Shown: one piece after another, positions 24,944 through 34,276 of the stretch
How the letters are laid out: every line of letters starts with the position of its first letter
Numbering within the stretch: the first letter of the stretch is position 1
Position numbers and translations under genes: made by a program
Notes under the pieces: model-generated
Seen by the model: the letters and a program-made list of their open reading frames with translations, nothing else
The model's database searches: none
Told to the model about the DNA's origin: nothing
NCBI GenBank assembly: GCA_964542305.1
Contig: CAZITX010000021.1
Coordinates: forward strand, 1 to 44,371
DNA from: DMER64 sp964542305
Lineage (GTDB): Bacteria > Bacteroidota > Bacteroidia > Bacteroidales > UBA932
DNA length: 44,371 bases
Direction of reading: 5' to 3'

Positions 24944-25003
24944 GATAATGTGTATAACTGTTTCATTTCACTTATAAATATGCGTTCCTGATAAAAAAGT
25001 TGG

Positions 25004-25708
25004 TTAAAAAACGATTTTATGTATGCGAATCCCGTTTTTTGTGAACAGTATTTCTGAACAAACGGGAGGATTTGTTATTGTAAATATAGCAAGTTCCCCG
25101 CAAACACCATATACGTAATGGGTCCTTTCAACATGTGGTTCGGGGTTGTTTCCGGGCCATATCCGTCTAAAAAACAAGTTCTCGGAATGATTCTGACCCG
25201 GAATAAAATCCACCTTAAGACTGTCCCGGCTTTTTACAAAAAGCGTATTCACAAACAATCCTTCTTTCCGGAATGCTTCCATATCTATTTCAATCCCTTC
25301 CTCATGATCTTTGTAGGCGGAAGTGTGCTTTCCGGTCATGGTACCGGCAATATCTTCCTGTTGCCATGTGCCCAGCGGCGGAATCAGGTAATTGGCAGCA
25401 AGAACACCCAAGGTAAACACCAAAACAAGCAAGGCTGCATAAGCGTAAAAGCTTTTCCATCCGGCAAGAAACACCTTTTTCACGGTTGATTTGCGTTTGA
25501 TAGCAGCCATCACATCCCCGGTAACATCTACGGCGGGAATCCCGGCTGCATCATCACGCAATTTTTGTTGGACACGTAGCAATTCTTTATACAACTCCGC
25601 CGCACGCGGATTGGATGCGGTCAACGCACGGAATACCGTTTCTTCTTGTTCGGTCAGCGTTCCGTCAACCTTTTTTTGAATGATCAATATGTCATCATTA
25701 GTCAACAT
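25004..25708 (-). CDS. membrane anti-sigma factor candidate
   Basis: A 234-residue protein: an N-terminal cytoplasmic part (residues 1-84) with helices typical of small anti-sigma domains (DDILIIQKKVDGTLTEQEETVFRALTASNP), one membrane segment (about 85-108) and an exported domain. No zinc-binding HxxxCxxC motif is present. The start overlaps the sigma-factor stop by 11 bases, the usual arrangement of an ECF sigma with its inhibitor. The exported domain (VKVDFIPGQNHSENLFF-like, TNPPVCSEILFTKNG) is not recognised and may sense an envelope signal. Confidence 0.7.
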   Translation of the reverse strand: MLTNDDILIIQKKVDGTLTEQEETVFRALTASNPRAAELYKELLRVQQKLRDDAAGIPAVDVTGDVMAAIKRKSTVKKVFLAGWKSFYAYAALLVLVFTLGVLAANYLIPPLGTWQQEDIAGTMTGKHTSAYKDHEEGIEIDMEAFRKEGLFVNTLFVKSRDSLKVDFIPGQNHSENLFFRRIWPGNNPEPHVERTHYVYGVCGELAIFTITNPPVCSEILFTKNGIRIHKIVF

Positions 25709-26243
25709 GATGCAAATTTTCGTTTAATTTATCTTTCAACAACATCCGGGCATCAAACAACCTGGATTTCACTGTTTTTTCAGGTATTTCCAGGGTTTCT
25801 GCAATTTCCCCGTAGGATAATCCGGCATAATATTTCAGCAATATCACTGCTTTATACTTTTCTTTTAATGAGCCTACCGCCTTGCCAACCAACGCATCCC
25901 TTGTTTTCAAGTCATATTCTGTTTCCGGTCCGGGGGCCGTTTCTTCATGCAATGCAATTTTGTCCAGAGGCACATAAGGTTTTTTGTTTCTTACAAACAG
26001 TAAAGCCCTGTTAATGGCTATCCGGTATATCCAGCTGAAAAACTTATATTCCGGATTGTATTGGTGCAAAGACTCGTAAGCTTTCACAAAAACATCCTGC
26101 GTCAATTCCCTGGCCTCTTCATAATTATTCACTATGTTAAATATGACCCTGAATACAGGATTTTGGTACTGTTCCACCAGGACCCCGTAATGTGCGGTCT
26201 TCCCTGCAAGGATCGCCTTAATGATCGTTCGTTCGTCTTTCAT
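25698..26243 (-). CDS. ECF-type RNA polymerase sigma factor
   Basis: A 181-residue sigma-70 family protein with region 2 (YEEARELTQDVFVKAYESLHQY and FFSWIYRIAINRALLFVR) and region 4 (LLKYYAGLSYGEIAETLEIPEKTVKSRLFDARMLLKDKL). No region 3 or extra domain. It is followed by an overlapping membrane anti-sigma candidate and preceded, 65 bases away on the same strand, by a PrsW-type protease gene. It probably controls the LG-repeat and envelope genes downstream and its own operon. Confidence 0.92.
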   Translation of the reverse strand: MKDERTIIKAILAGKTAHYGVLVEQYQNPVFRVIFNIVNNYEEARELTQDVFVKAYESLHQYNPEYKFFSWIYRIAINRALLFVRNKKPYVPLDKIALHEETAPGPETEYDLKTRDALVGKAVGSLKEKYKAVILLKYYAGLSYGEIAETLEIPEKTVKSRLFDARMLLKDKLNENLHHVD

Positions 26244-26308
26244 AAAGTTCCACGGCGGTCATGGCTATAATAAGTAGTAAACATCCCGCCAAATGTTGGT
26301 AAAAGTTT

Positions 26309-27301
26309 TTATTGCAATAAGTTCAGTTTCCACAAATCCCTGTAACTCATGCGGATCAAGGGAGACAAAGCGATCTCTCCCACCGGTCCGATTCTTTTGT
26401 GCAAGGCCTTCAACTCGGCAAGGTTGCTTCCAATCCCGGCCTCGGGTTCCACAGGAAAACCGTTTTCCCGGAGCATTATGTTCCGTTTGGCTTTCAGCGA
26501 CAGTTCCAGGTAAAGCTGCAGGTAACAGTACATGTCAAGGATCACCTCCCCGGAAAAGCGGTCTTTCAGCGAACCCAGGAATTCCCCCGCACGGGAAGCG
26601 GAAAAACGCCCCTGCCGGATCATTTTCAACAGTTCCACTTCACTGCTTAATTCCAGCTCCATCCAATCCCGGAGCAGAATTTCGTTATGCCTGAAAACCA
26701 AAACGAAGAGCACGGGTAAAGACACCAGGATCACCAGCGTCTGGATAACGGGATGCACATAAAAGTGATTGAACAGGGCGTGAACCACGTAAGCCAAAGC
26801 CAGTCCCAAAAGAACCCGGAACACGACCATCCGGTCCCTGGATTTGGCTCCTATGTATATGATGGCAAATAAAGCAGTACATCCCCCGTGCATTACCGCC
26901 GTTCCAAACCCCCTTATGATCCAGGTAAGCATAGAGGCGTCCGGCAGGGAATAGACATAAAACAGGTTCTCGCACAAAGCGAATCCGGTCCCGATGGCAA
27001 ACCCGTATATGGCGGCATCCACCATAAACCCGATTCGTTTTTTGTAGATCAAAAAGAACAGGAATCCCGCTTTGAGCAATTCTTCTACGGCAGGAGCCAG
27101 GTAACGCGACAAGTATTCAAATGCGGCACCTGTAGTATCCTGCAAAAAAGAATTGATCAGGTAACTGATCAGGGCACAGAAACATCCCCATAGAATGGCC
27201 AGGCCTACCTGCTTTTTCTGAACCAGTTTAAAACTATCCAGTAAAAACAAAAAAAACAGGAACAACAGTACAGGCAATATGCTTAAACCAATTTTCACCA
27301 T
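26309..27301 (-). CDS. prsW: PrsW-family intramembrane metalloprotease
   Basis: A 330-residue membrane protein of the PrsW family (PF13367). Conserved groups are visible: PAVEELLK (Glu73-Glu74), GFAIGTGFALCENLFY (Glu111-Asn112), MHGGCTALFA (His138) and HALFNHF (His174, His179). The N-terminal ~210 residues hold about seven membrane segments; the last ~120 residues are a cytoplasmic tail with a KMIRQGRFSASRAGEF region. In Bacillus PrsW makes the first cut in an anti-sigma factor. Here the gene lies next to a sigma/anti-sigma pair, so the same job is likely. Confidence 0.85.
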   Translation of the reverse strand: MVKIGLSILPVLLFLFFLFLLDSFKLVQKKQVGLAILWGCFCALISYLINSFLQDTTGAAFEYLSRYLAPAVEELLKAGFLFFLIYKKRIGFMVDAAIYGFAIGTGFALCENLFYVYSLPDASMLTWIIRGFGTAVMHGGCTALFAIIYIGAKSRDRMVVFRVLLGLALAYVVHALFNHFYVHPVIQTLVILVSLPVLFVLVFRHNEILLRDWMELELSSEVELLKMIRQGRFSASRAGEFLGSLKDRFSGEVILDMYCYLQLYLELSLKAKRNIMLRENGFPVEPEAGIGSNLAELKALHKRIGPVGEIALSPLIRMSYRDLWKLNLLQ

Positions 27302-27342
27302 GTAAAATTAACTTTCTATTTTAGAAGCGCAATAAAAATCCA

Positions 27343-27350
27343 TATCTTCG
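27343..27350 (+). promoter_or_regulatory. near-consensus -7 box for rocD
   Basis: TATCTTCG, one mismatch from TAnnTTTG, five bases before the ATG. The leader would be almost absent. Confidence 0.4.
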
Positions 27351-27355
27351 CAGTT

Positions 27356-28576
27356 ATGAAATCACAAGAATACATTACGCTCGAAGAAGTTTACGGAGCA
27401 CACAATTACCATCCGCTGCCGGTAGTCCTGAGCAGGGGAAAAGGTCCTTATGTATGGGACGTTGAAGGAAAAAAATATTATGATTTTCTGTCTGCCTACT
27501 CGGCAGTCAACCAGGGGCATTGTCATCCAAAAATTGTTAAAGCCCTGAATGACCAGGCCAAACAGCTGTGCCTGACCTCGCGTGCATTTTACAACGACTG
27601 CCTGGGTCCTTACGAAGAATACGTAACCCGCTTTTTCGGATACGATAAGGTCTTGCCCATGAATTCCGGGGCCGAGGCCGTTGAAACCGCCCTGAAACTG
27701 GCCCGTCGTTGGGGGTACGAAAAAAAGAACATTCCGGAAAACGAGGCCCTGGTCGTATGCTGCGAAGGCAACTTCCACGGCCGGACCATTACGGTAATTT
27801 CCCTTTCCACGGATCCCGACTCATACGGAGGATTCGGGCCTTATACTCCGGGATTTGTCAAGATCCCGTACAACGATGTGCCTGCCCTGGAAAAAGTGCT
27901 TCAGGAACACGGTCCGCGCATTGCCGGATTTCTGGTGGAACCCATTCAGGGTGAAGCCGGCGTTTTTGTTCCTGATGACGGATATGTGAAAAAATGTTAC
28001 GATCTGTGTAAAGAACACAACGTCCTGTTTATGGCCGATGAGGTTCAGACAGGTATCGCCCGCACCGGAAAACGCATTTGCTGTGACCACGAAGGCGTCC
28101 ATCCGGACATCCTGATCCTGGGAAAGGCCATTTCCGGAGGCGTACTGCCCGTTTCGGCCGTCCTGTCCAACGACGAGATCATGCTGACCATAAAACCCGG
28201 AGAGCACGGATCCACATTCGGCGGGTTTCCCCTGGCTTGCAAAGTGGCACATGCAGCCCTAAAAGTGGTGGAAGACGAGAAACTTGCCGAGAAGGCCGCC
28301 TATCTGGGACAGATAGTCCGCGATTTTTTGAAAGCCATTCCCTCCGACCGTATTCAGAGCGTACGTGGAAAAGGCCTTCTGAACGCCATTATCATCAAGC
28401 CCAAAGAAGGCAAAGAAGCCTGGGATGTATGTGTGGAACTGGCTAAAAACGGTGTGCTTGCCAAGCCCACCCACCGGCATATCATTCGCCTGGCACCGCC
28501 TTTGGTGATCAAGGAATCCCAGCTGATGCACGCCCTTGAAATTATCCGTAAAACAATCCTTGGCCTGGATGAGTAA
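27356..28576 (+). CDS. rocD: ornithine aminotransferase
   Basis: A 406-residue PLP-dependent class III aminotransferase. Landmarks: SAYSAVNQGHCHPKI, NSGAEAVETALKLARRWGY, EGNFHGRT, FLVEPIQGEAGV, FMADEVQTGIARTG and the PLP lysine in LILGKAISGG. It turns ornithine and 2-oxoglutarate into glutamate semialdehyde and glutamate in the cytoplasm. The downstream gene starts eight bases before this stop, linking the two products in arginine/citrulline breakdown. Confidence 0.95.
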   Translation: MKSQEYITLEEVYGAHNYHPLPVVLSRGKGPYVWDVEGKKYYDFLSAYSAVNQGHCHPKIVKALNDQAKQLCLTSRAFYNDCLGPYEEYVTRFFGYDKVLPMNSGAEAVETALKLARRWGYEKKNIPENEALVVCCEGNFHGRTITVISLSTDPDSYGGFGPYTPGFVKIPYNDVPALEKVLQEHGPRIAGFLVEPIQGEAGVFVPDDGYVKKCYDLCKEHNVLFMADEVQTGIARTGKRICCDHEGVHPDILILGKAISGGVLPVSAVLSNDEIMLTIKPGEHGSTFGGFPLACKVAHAALKVVEDEKLAEKAAYLGQIVRDFLKAIPSDRIQSVRGKGLLNAIIIKPKEGKEAWDVCVELAKNGVLAKPTHRHIIRLAPPLVIKESQLMHALEIIRKTILGLDE

Positions 28577-29462
28577 ACTGCTGATGGTACGCCCCTGCTG
28601 TTTCGGATTCAATCCCCAGACGGCAGTCAACAACGCCTACCAGGTCCCCACCGGGGAAGATCCGTTTTTAATACAGAAGAAGGCTCTTGCCGAGTTTGAT
28701 GCTTACGTGGCCCTGTTGCGCAAACATCATATAGATGTGGTGGTGGCGGAAGATACACCCGAACCGCATACCCCTGATTCCATTTTTCCCAACAACTGGA
28801 TTTCCTTTCATCCCGGTCAAATGGCGGTTTTATACCCCATGTATGCGCCCAACCGCAGGCTGGAACGGAAAAAATCCGTTTTTAGCATCATTCAGGAACA
28901 GGCCCCCCGCATCCGCTGGATAGATATGAGTCCCCGCGAGAGGGAAAACCGTTTCCTGGAAGGTACCGGGAGCATGGTTTTTGACCGGGAAAACAAGCGT
29001 GCTTATGCGTGCCGCTCTCCCCGTACGGATGAAGGTTTGTTCAGGGATATATGCGAAACGCTTGACTACCGGGCCGTCTGTTTTGATGCGCTGGACAAAG
29101 GAACACCTGTCTATCACACCAACGTATTGATGTGTATGGCCAAAGAGTATGTGGTGATCTGCCTGGAAGCCGTTCCTTCAGAAGAACAAAGACAAATGCT
29201 GTTGGGCATTTTTCAACAAGACAACAAAAAAGTGGTGGAAATCACCCGGGATCAAATGCATCATTTTGCAGGCAATATGTTCCAGGTCTTTTCACGGGAA
29301 AACGAACCTTTTTTGATCATATCGCGCCAGGCCCGTGAGGCACTTACACCTGTACAGCGAAGAACCCTTCGTGCGTTCAACAAATTCATCACCCCATCAT
29401 TGGATACTGTTGAAACCCACGGAGGAGGATCTGCCCGGTGTATGATAGCCGAAATCGTTTAG
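28569..29462 (+). CDS. ctlX: CtlX-type citrulline-utilisation hydrolase
   Basis: A 297-residue member of the amidinotransferase/arginine-deiminase superfamily, close to proteins named CtlX. Visible motifs: MVRPCCFGFNPQTAVNNAYQ, FPNNWISFH, EGTGSMVFDR, MHHFAGNMFQV and the C-terminal GGGSARCMIAEIV with the catalytic cysteine. It is thought to hydrolyse citrulline to ornithine, which the upstream rocD product then uses. The ATG at 28569 gives the standard start. The stop overlaps the convergent U32 gene by four bases. Confidence 0.88.
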   Translation: MSKLLMVRPCCFGFNPQTAVNNAYQVPTGEDPFLIQKKALAEFDAYVALLRKHHIDVVVAEDTPEPHTPDSIFPNNWISFHPGQMAVLYPMYAPNRRLERKKSVFSIIQEQAPRIRWIDMSPRERENRFLEGTGSMVFDRENKRAYACRSPRTDEGLFRDICETLDYRAVCFDALDKGTPVYHTNVLMCMAKEYVVICLEAVPSEEQRQMLLGIFQQDNKKVVEITRDQMHHFAGNMFQVFSRENEPFLIISRQAREALTPVQRRTLRAFNKFITPSLDTVETHGGGSARCMIAEIV

Positions 29463-30715
29463 TCCCGTTTATCTATACGGTATAATTTATCGGAACGCCT
29501 CAACTTTTGTGCGCAGGGTACCGAACATACGGCACCCTGGGGTGCTGATTGAACAGGTACATCGTTCAACCGTATTTCTCTTACGACATCTTCCACGACT
29601 CCCGTGGTCGGGCCAATGATCATGACCTTGTCGCCCACATGCAAGGGGGCTGTCTCAACTTTCAACTCGGCAATCCCGGAACGGGAAAAATAATTGGTAA
29701 CGCGGGCGATATAGACTTTCTTTTCAGTAGCCTGGTTGCCGTACGCATCACTCCACTCTCCCGGTTTCCTGCCCAGGTAATACCCGCCCCAGAATCCCCG
29801 GTTGAAAACCGTTTTCAATTGTGTTTCCAGTTCTTGGCCCAGTTCCGGAGTATAGGTGCCTTCCAAAACGGCACGCACCCCGCGTGTATATGCCTGAACG
29901 GTGGTTCTCACATATTCCGGGGAACGGGCTCTTCCTTCAATTTTCAGGACTTCTATACCCGCTTCCAGTATTTTGTCCAAAAAAGTAATGGTGCACAAGT
30001 CTTTGGGAGACATAATGTATTTATTGTCAACCTCAAGTTCCGCGCCTGTTTCATTGTCCGTTACCGTATAGGAACGGCGGCAGATCTGGTAACACGACCC
30101 GCGGTTGGCCGATTTGTTGTATTCATGGAGACTCAGGTAACATTTCCCGGAAACGGCCATGCATAAAGCCCCGTGGCAGAAAAGTTCCAATTTGATTCGT
30201 TTCCCTGACGGACCGGTTATGTTCCGTTCCCTGACCTGACGCGCTATTTCGCCTATCTGTTCCAGGGTAAGCTCCCTGGCCAATACGATTACTTCTGCAT
30301 ATTGAGCATAAAACGCCAGCGCCTGAATATTGGAAACATTCAGCTGGGTGGAAATATGCACTTCAATATCCAGTGAACGGGCCTCCAGTATAGCAGCCAT
30401 ATCGGAAGCAATCACGGCTGTTATGCCCGCTTCTTTTGCAACTCCGAGCAGGTGTTTCAGCTCCGGCAGGTCCTGATCGTAAAAAATCGTGTTTACCGTC
30501 AGGTACGAGCGGATGTTGTGCTGCCGGCAAAAAGCCACAATTTGCGGAAGGTCTTCTACGGAGAAGTTGTGGGCGGCGTGTGCCCTCATGTTCAGATTCC
30601 CGACTCCCAGGTAAACCGATCCCGCACCGGCTTGAGCCGCAGCGGTGAGTGAGGCCCAATTCCCTGCTGGGGCCATAATTTCAGGGTTAAATTCTTTCAA
30701 AAAAGGAGATGACAT
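29459..30715 (-). CDS. U32-family peptidase / tRNA-hydroxylation-type protein
   Basis: A 418-residue protein of the peptidase U32 family (TrhP/YegQ-like). Landmarks are PEIMAPAGNWASLTAAAQAGAGSVYLG, HISTQLNVSN, ELFCHGALCMAVSGKCYLS and RGSCYQICRR, whose cysteines bind an iron-sulphur cluster in family members, plus KIEGRARSPEYV. Relatives supply a prephenate-derived group for a uridine modification in tRNA; older annotations call them collagenases. I chose the ATG at 30715 (MSSPFLKEFNPEIM), which overlaps the end of the glycosyltransferase gene by 29 bases. Confidence 0.88.
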   Translation of the reverse strand: MSSPFLKEFNPEIMAPAGNWASLTAAAQAGAGSVYLGVGNLNMRAHAAHNFSVEDLPQIVAFCRQHNIRSYLTVNTIFYDQDLPELKHLLGVAKEAGITAVIASDMAAILEARSLDIEVHISTQLNVSNIQALAFYAQYAEVIVLARELTLEQIGEIARQVRERNITGPSGKRIKLELFCHGALCMAVSGKCYLSLHEYNKSANRGSCYQICRRSYTVTDNETGAELEVDNKYIMSPKDLCTITFLDKILEAGIEVLKIEGRARSPEYVRTTVQAYTRGVRAVLEGTYTPELGQELETQLKTVFNRGFWGGYYLGRKPGEWSDAYGNQATEKKVYIARVTNYFSRSGIAELKVETAPLHVGDKVMIIGPTTGVVEDVVREIRLNDVPVQSAPQGAVCSVPCAQKLRRSDKLYRIDKRD

Positions 30716-31670
30716 GTTCTTCCGTGATTTGTTCCATACATTCATACGTGCCTTTCCAACAGGGTTTTGCCCCGAAGATTGAGCATGGGCGGCAATCCAG
30801 GGAATATTGTATGGCTCGTTGCGGATCCTGACGAAATCCGTAAAAACCGGCTTTGGGGTGGGTGGCTCCCCAGATGGAAATGACCGGGATTCCGACTGCC
30901 GAGGCAAAATGCATGTTGGCCGAATCCATGCTGATCATCACATCCAGCTCCCTGATCACTGACAATTCCGCGGCAAATCCCTTTCCGTTTTCTCCGGCAA
31001 CAATAATGCGGTTGTTTTCATTTGCCCATTCTTGCAGGATCCTGTTCTCTTCATGACCTCCTCCGAACAAATAAACGGCGGTTCCCTGTCCGGCCAAATG
31101 GTTTACTATACGGCGCATACGCTCCAAAGGCCATTGCTTTCCCTTATGACGTGCAAACGGAGCTACTCCCACTTTTTTCCAGGGACCTTTTTCCAGGGAT
31201 ATTGTATTGGTGTCTTTTAGCGAGGGTATGGCAAATCCCAGTTTTTCCAGGGTTTGTGCATACCTTCTGTACATGGGAATCAACGGGGATGCATTTACCG
31301 GATCTTTAAGCAAACGTCTGCGGGCTTTTCTTCCCTTATGTAAAAAAACAATGCGGTAGCCGGAGAAAAAAAGGCAAGTCCTCAGGATAAATGTTCTTAT
31401 GACACTGTGCAGATCGGCTATGTGTGTGGGATGCAGCCGCATGAAATGTCTGAACATATGTATGAGGGACTGTTTTTTGTCTACAGGAAACAAATTCAGA
31501 TTGGGAACCCCCTCAAACAAAGGAGCAAGCAATCCGGGCCCCGCCAGGGTAAATTGCACACCGGGATTGTCCCGGGCGCAGGCTTTCAACACAACAGAGG
31601 CAATGGCAACGTCTCCGAGTGCTGAAAAACGCAAACACAATACATGCGGCTTGTTATTTCCCTTTAGCAT
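30687..31670 (-). CDS. GT9-family glycosyltransferase (heptosyltransferase-like)
   Basis: A 327-residue cytoplasmic glycosyltransferase of family GT9. N-terminal LRFSALGDVAIASVVLKAC and C-terminal SMDSANMHFASAVGIPVISIWGATHP with the Asp-Ser-x-x-x-His donor-binding pattern are clear. It should add a sugar to lipopolysaccharide core or a related envelope glycan. It overlaps DUF4254 upstream by 17 bases, a pairing common in Bacteroidota. Confidence 0.9.
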   Translation of the reverse strand: MLKGNNKPHVLCLRFSALGDVAIASVVLKACARDNPGVQFTLAGPGLLAPLFEGVPNLNLFPVDKKQSLIHMFRHFMRLHPTHIADLHSVIRTFILRTCLFFSGYRIVFLHKGRKARRRLLKDPVNASPLIPMYRRYAQTLEKLGFAIPSLKDTNTISLEKGPWKKVGVAPFARHKGKQWPLERMRRIVNHLAGQGTAVYLFGGGHEENRILQEWANENNRIIVAGENGKGFAAELSVIRELDVMISMDSANMHFASAVGIPVISIWGATHPKAGFYGFRQDPQRAIQYSLDCRPCSIFGAKPCWKGTYECMEQITEEHVISFFERI

Positions 31671-32265
31671 ACAAAACGGGATTAAGGAACGGATCGTTGT
31701 ACATTTTCATTTGTTTGTACAATTTCATGTATTTCCTGCCTGCTTTCAGATCTGCCAGCAATTGATCAATGGCCAGGGAAAGATCTTTGCGCTGTATGGT
31801 GAGTATTTCCCATTTCTCCCGGCATGATTGGGCTTTGGGAGAATTTTTCCTGAGGGCTTCTATCTGCATATGATAGATTTTCAGGGCAAGAATGGACAAC
31901 CGGTCAATAGCCCAGGCAGGTGTTTCCGTATTCAATACAGCACCCGGCAAACGGGGGACTCCCGAAAATTCACGAAAAAACAGGGTGTCCAGTTGTTCTA
32001 CAAGATCCGTCCGTTCCTGGTTGGAGGCATCAATCCGGCGTTTTATGCGCAATGCTTCTGCTGGCTCAATAGAAGGATCCCGGATCAGATCTTCCAAATG
32101 CCATTGCACTGTGTCTATCCAGTTTTTTTTATACAGCAATCCATCCATGGAGGAATCAGACCAGGGATTATTACAGGAAGCATCTACATGATCTTCTTTA
32201 TGATACTCTTTTATGGCATTGTCAAATATCCGGCTGCAATGGTCGCTGAACAAATAAGTATCCAT
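31654..32265 (-). CDS. DUF4254-family protein
   Basis: A 203-residue mostly helical protein with no signal peptide. It matches the DUF4254 family by size and by stretches such as KNWIDTVQWHLEDLIRDPSIEPAEALRIKRRIDASNQERTDLVEQLD read in short pieces across its middle. Function unknown. It lies two bases after the polyprenyl synthase gene and overlaps the GT9 gene, so a role in polyprenyl-linked glycan assembly can be guessed but not shown. Confidence 0.85.
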   Translation of the reverse strand: MDTYLFSDHCSRIFDNAIKEYHKEDHVDASCNNPWSDSSMDGLLYKKNWIDTVQWHLEDLIRDPSIEPAEALRIKRRIDASNQERTDLVEQLDTLFFREFSGVPRLPGAVLNTETPAWAIDRLSILALKIYHMQIEALRKNSPKAQSCREKWEILTIQRKDLSLAIDQLLADLKAGRKYMKLYKQMKMYNDPFLNPVLYAKGK

Positions 32266-32267
32266 GG

Positions 32268-33239
32268 TTAACGTGTTCTGTTCATCAGGCCCTGAATGTA
32301 TTCGGTCAACAATTCCGTTCTGTCTTTCTGATGGTTGATTGTATTGATGATATTGAGGGCCTCTTCCAAATATTTGCTTACCCGCTCTTCTGCCGCCTGT
32401 CTCATTCCCAGTTTGTTGTAAAGCTCCAGTATCCGGGTTGTTCTTTCAGGTTCTTGCCTGTTTTCAAGCAACCGCGTAAGTGTGGCAAGATCCTGCCCCG
32501 AGGCATGGTGTAAAGCATAAGTCAGGAGCCATGTTTTTTTATTGTTGGCTATATCGGTTCCCGTGGATTTGCCGAACACATTGGGATCTCCGTATACGTC
32601 CAGGTAATCATCCTGAATCTGAAAGGCAATCCCCAGTGCTATGCCCGCTTTGTAAAGGTCATTCACGGTTTTTTCCGGGACTTTTGCGCACAAGCCGCCC
32701 GTTTGTAAAGAACAGGCTAGCAGAGCCCCGGTTTTTTTGGATATCATGTCAATGTATTCACCTTCCGTGATATACGTCTGTGACTCAAATTCCATATCCA
32801 ATTGCTGTCCTTCGCAAACGTCTTCAGCTGCTTTGTGGAAAACATCAAGAACCGGATTGATAATCTCCGGGTTACACCGGCTCATGTATCTGTAAGCAAG
32901 CATACATAATGCATCACCGGACAAAATGGCCGTGTTGAGATCCCATTTCTTATGTACCGTCATCCGGTTCCTTCTGATGGACGAATTGTCCATGACATCG
33001 TCATGTACCAGTGTGAAATTATGATATATTTCAAGACCCAGTGCCGGATACAGGACCTCAGAAGGGAAATTGTCCGAGAATACATTATATGTCATAAGAC
33101 ACAAAACGGGACGCAGTCGTTTACCCCCCGAAGACAGCGCATATTCTACCGGAAGATGCAGCCTGCTATGCTCATACGATTCAATCAGACTTTGAATTCC
33201 TTGGTTTACAAAGCCTTGTATTTCGTTTACTGTAAACAT
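32268..33239 (-). CDS. trans-polyprenyl diphosphate synthase
   Basis: A 323-residue chain-lengthening prenyltransferase. The first Asp-rich motif is LVHDDVMD, the second FQIQDDYLD, with GGKRLRP, KKTGALLACS and DIANNKKTWL also present. It makes all-trans polyprenyl diphosphates, likely the menaquinone side chain. I chose the ATG at 33239 (MFTVNEIQGF); an upstream in-frame ATG at 33266 overlaps the promoter box. First gene of a four-gene minus-strand operon. Confidence 0.93.
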   Translation of the reverse strand: MFTVNEIQGFVNQGIQSLIESYEHSRLHLPVEYALSSGGKRLRPVLCLMTYNVFSDNFPSEVLYPALGLEIYHNFTLVHDDVMDNSSIRRNRMTVHKKWDLNTAILSGDALCMLAYRYMSRCNPEIINPVLDVFHKAAEDVCEGQQLDMEFESQTYITEGEYIDMISKKTGALLACSLQTGGLCAKVPEKTVNDLYKAGIALGIAFQIQDDYLDVYGDPNVFGKSTGTDIANNKKTWLLTYALHHASGQDLATLTRLLENRQEPERTTRILELYNKLGMRQAAEERVSKYLEEALNIINTINHQKDRTELLTEYIQGLMNRTR

Positions 33240-33243
33240 TTTA

Positions 33244-33279
33244 CAAAGGTAGTCTTTTTTCAGCATTTTCGTACCTTTG
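33244..33279. promoter_or_regulatory. divergent promoters between polyprenyl synthase and rsgA
   Basis: TACCTTTG occurs on both strands: 33244-33251 (minus, four bases before the synthase ATG) and 33272-33279 (plus, 20 bases before the rsgA ATG). Both fit the -7 consensus TAnnTTTG. The minus copy leaves almost no leader. Clear TTTG -33 boxes are not visible. Confidence 0.65.
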
Positions 33280-33299
33280 AGCCCTTAAACCCGGACCTG

Positions 33300-34268
33300 A
33301 TGGAACTGCAAGTCTTTCAAAACGCGACAGTCGTAAAACAGACAGGATCCCTGTACCGGATTACTTTTCTGCCGGGATGGGATCCCTTTACCGCTGTATT
33401 GAGCGGTAAGCTGAGGCTCAAGGGAGACAAATTGACCAATCCTGTTGCAGTGGGTGACAAAGTAAACGGATACTGGCAACGGGCAGACAAACAAAAAGAA
33501 AACCAGGCTGTAATTACCGACGTTATGCCAAGGAAAAATTACCTGATCCGTAAATCCGTAAATCTTTCCAGGCAGGCACATATCATTGCAGCCAATATTG
33601 ACTGGGCATATCTCTTTTTGAGTGCCACCCAACCGGAAACACCTTTTCCCTTTATTGATCGCTTTTTGGTTACCTGCCAGGCTTACCGGGTACCGGTCAC
33701 CCTCATTCTCAACAAAAAAGACGAATTACAATGGGCGACCGATTATGCACCACAAGCGGCGCACATTAGAAACATTTATCAAAAAGCAGGGTACCCGGTG
33801 ATGGAAGTATCTGCAAAAACGGGAGAGGGAACGGCTGAATTAGCCTGTCAACTGAAAGATAAAATTTCTCTTTTTTCAGGAATCTCAGGCGTGGGGAAAT
33901 CTTCTTTGGCCAACAAACTGGATCCTTCCCTGCATCTTAAAACAGCTCCAATATCTACGGCACATCTTACGGGAAAACACACCACCACCTTTTACGAAAT
34001 GCATCCTTTACAAAGCGGCGGTTACATTATTGACAGTCCGGGCATAAGAGGGTTCGGTCTTTTGGAAATCAGCAAAGAGGAGCTGTCTCATTATTTCCCT
34101 GAGATTTTTGCCGCTTCCGCCGCATGCCGTTTTAACGGATGCTTGCATGCTGAAGAACCTGATTGTGCCGTGCGAAAAGCGGTGGAAAAAGGACTGATTC
34201 CGGCAGAGCGCTATGAAAGTTACCTGAAAATGTTGGAAGATCCCGACGGAGGCAAATACCGCACCTGA
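33300..34268 (+). CDS. rsgA: small-subunit biogenesis GTPase RsgA
   Basis: A 322-residue circularly permuted GTPase. An N-terminal OB-fold is followed by the G motifs in permuted order: NKKDEL (G4), then GISGVGKSSLANKL (G1), HTTTFYEM (G2) and DSPGIRGFG (G3), ending in a zinc motif (CRFNGCLH and PDCAV). It releases factors from maturing 30S subunits. I chose the ATG at 33300; the frame is open further upstream but that overlaps the divergent gene. MATE pump gene follows by eight bases. Confidence 0.95.
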   Translation: MELQVFQNATVVKQTGSLYRITFLPGWDPFTAVLSGKLRLKGDKLTNPVAVGDKVNGYWQRADKQKENQAVITDVMPRKNYLIRKSVNLSRQAHIIAANIDWAYLFLSATQPETPFPFIDRFLVTCQAYRVPVTLILNKKDELQWATDYAPQAAHIRNIYQKAGYPVMEVSAKTGEGTAELACQLKDKISLFSGISGVGKSSLANKLDPSLHLKTAPISTAHLTGKHTTTFYEMHPLQSGGYIIDSPGIRGFGLLEISKEELSHYFPEIFAASAACRFNGCLHAEEPDCAVRKAVEKGLIPAERYESYLKMLEDPDGGKYRT

Positions 34269-34276
34269 CATTCCCT

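Noticed and set aside
32952..33299. Extended N-terminus of RsgA
   Set aside because: It overlaps the divergent polyprenyl synthase coding sequence antisense and precedes the -7 box; RsgA homology begins at the ATG at 33300.
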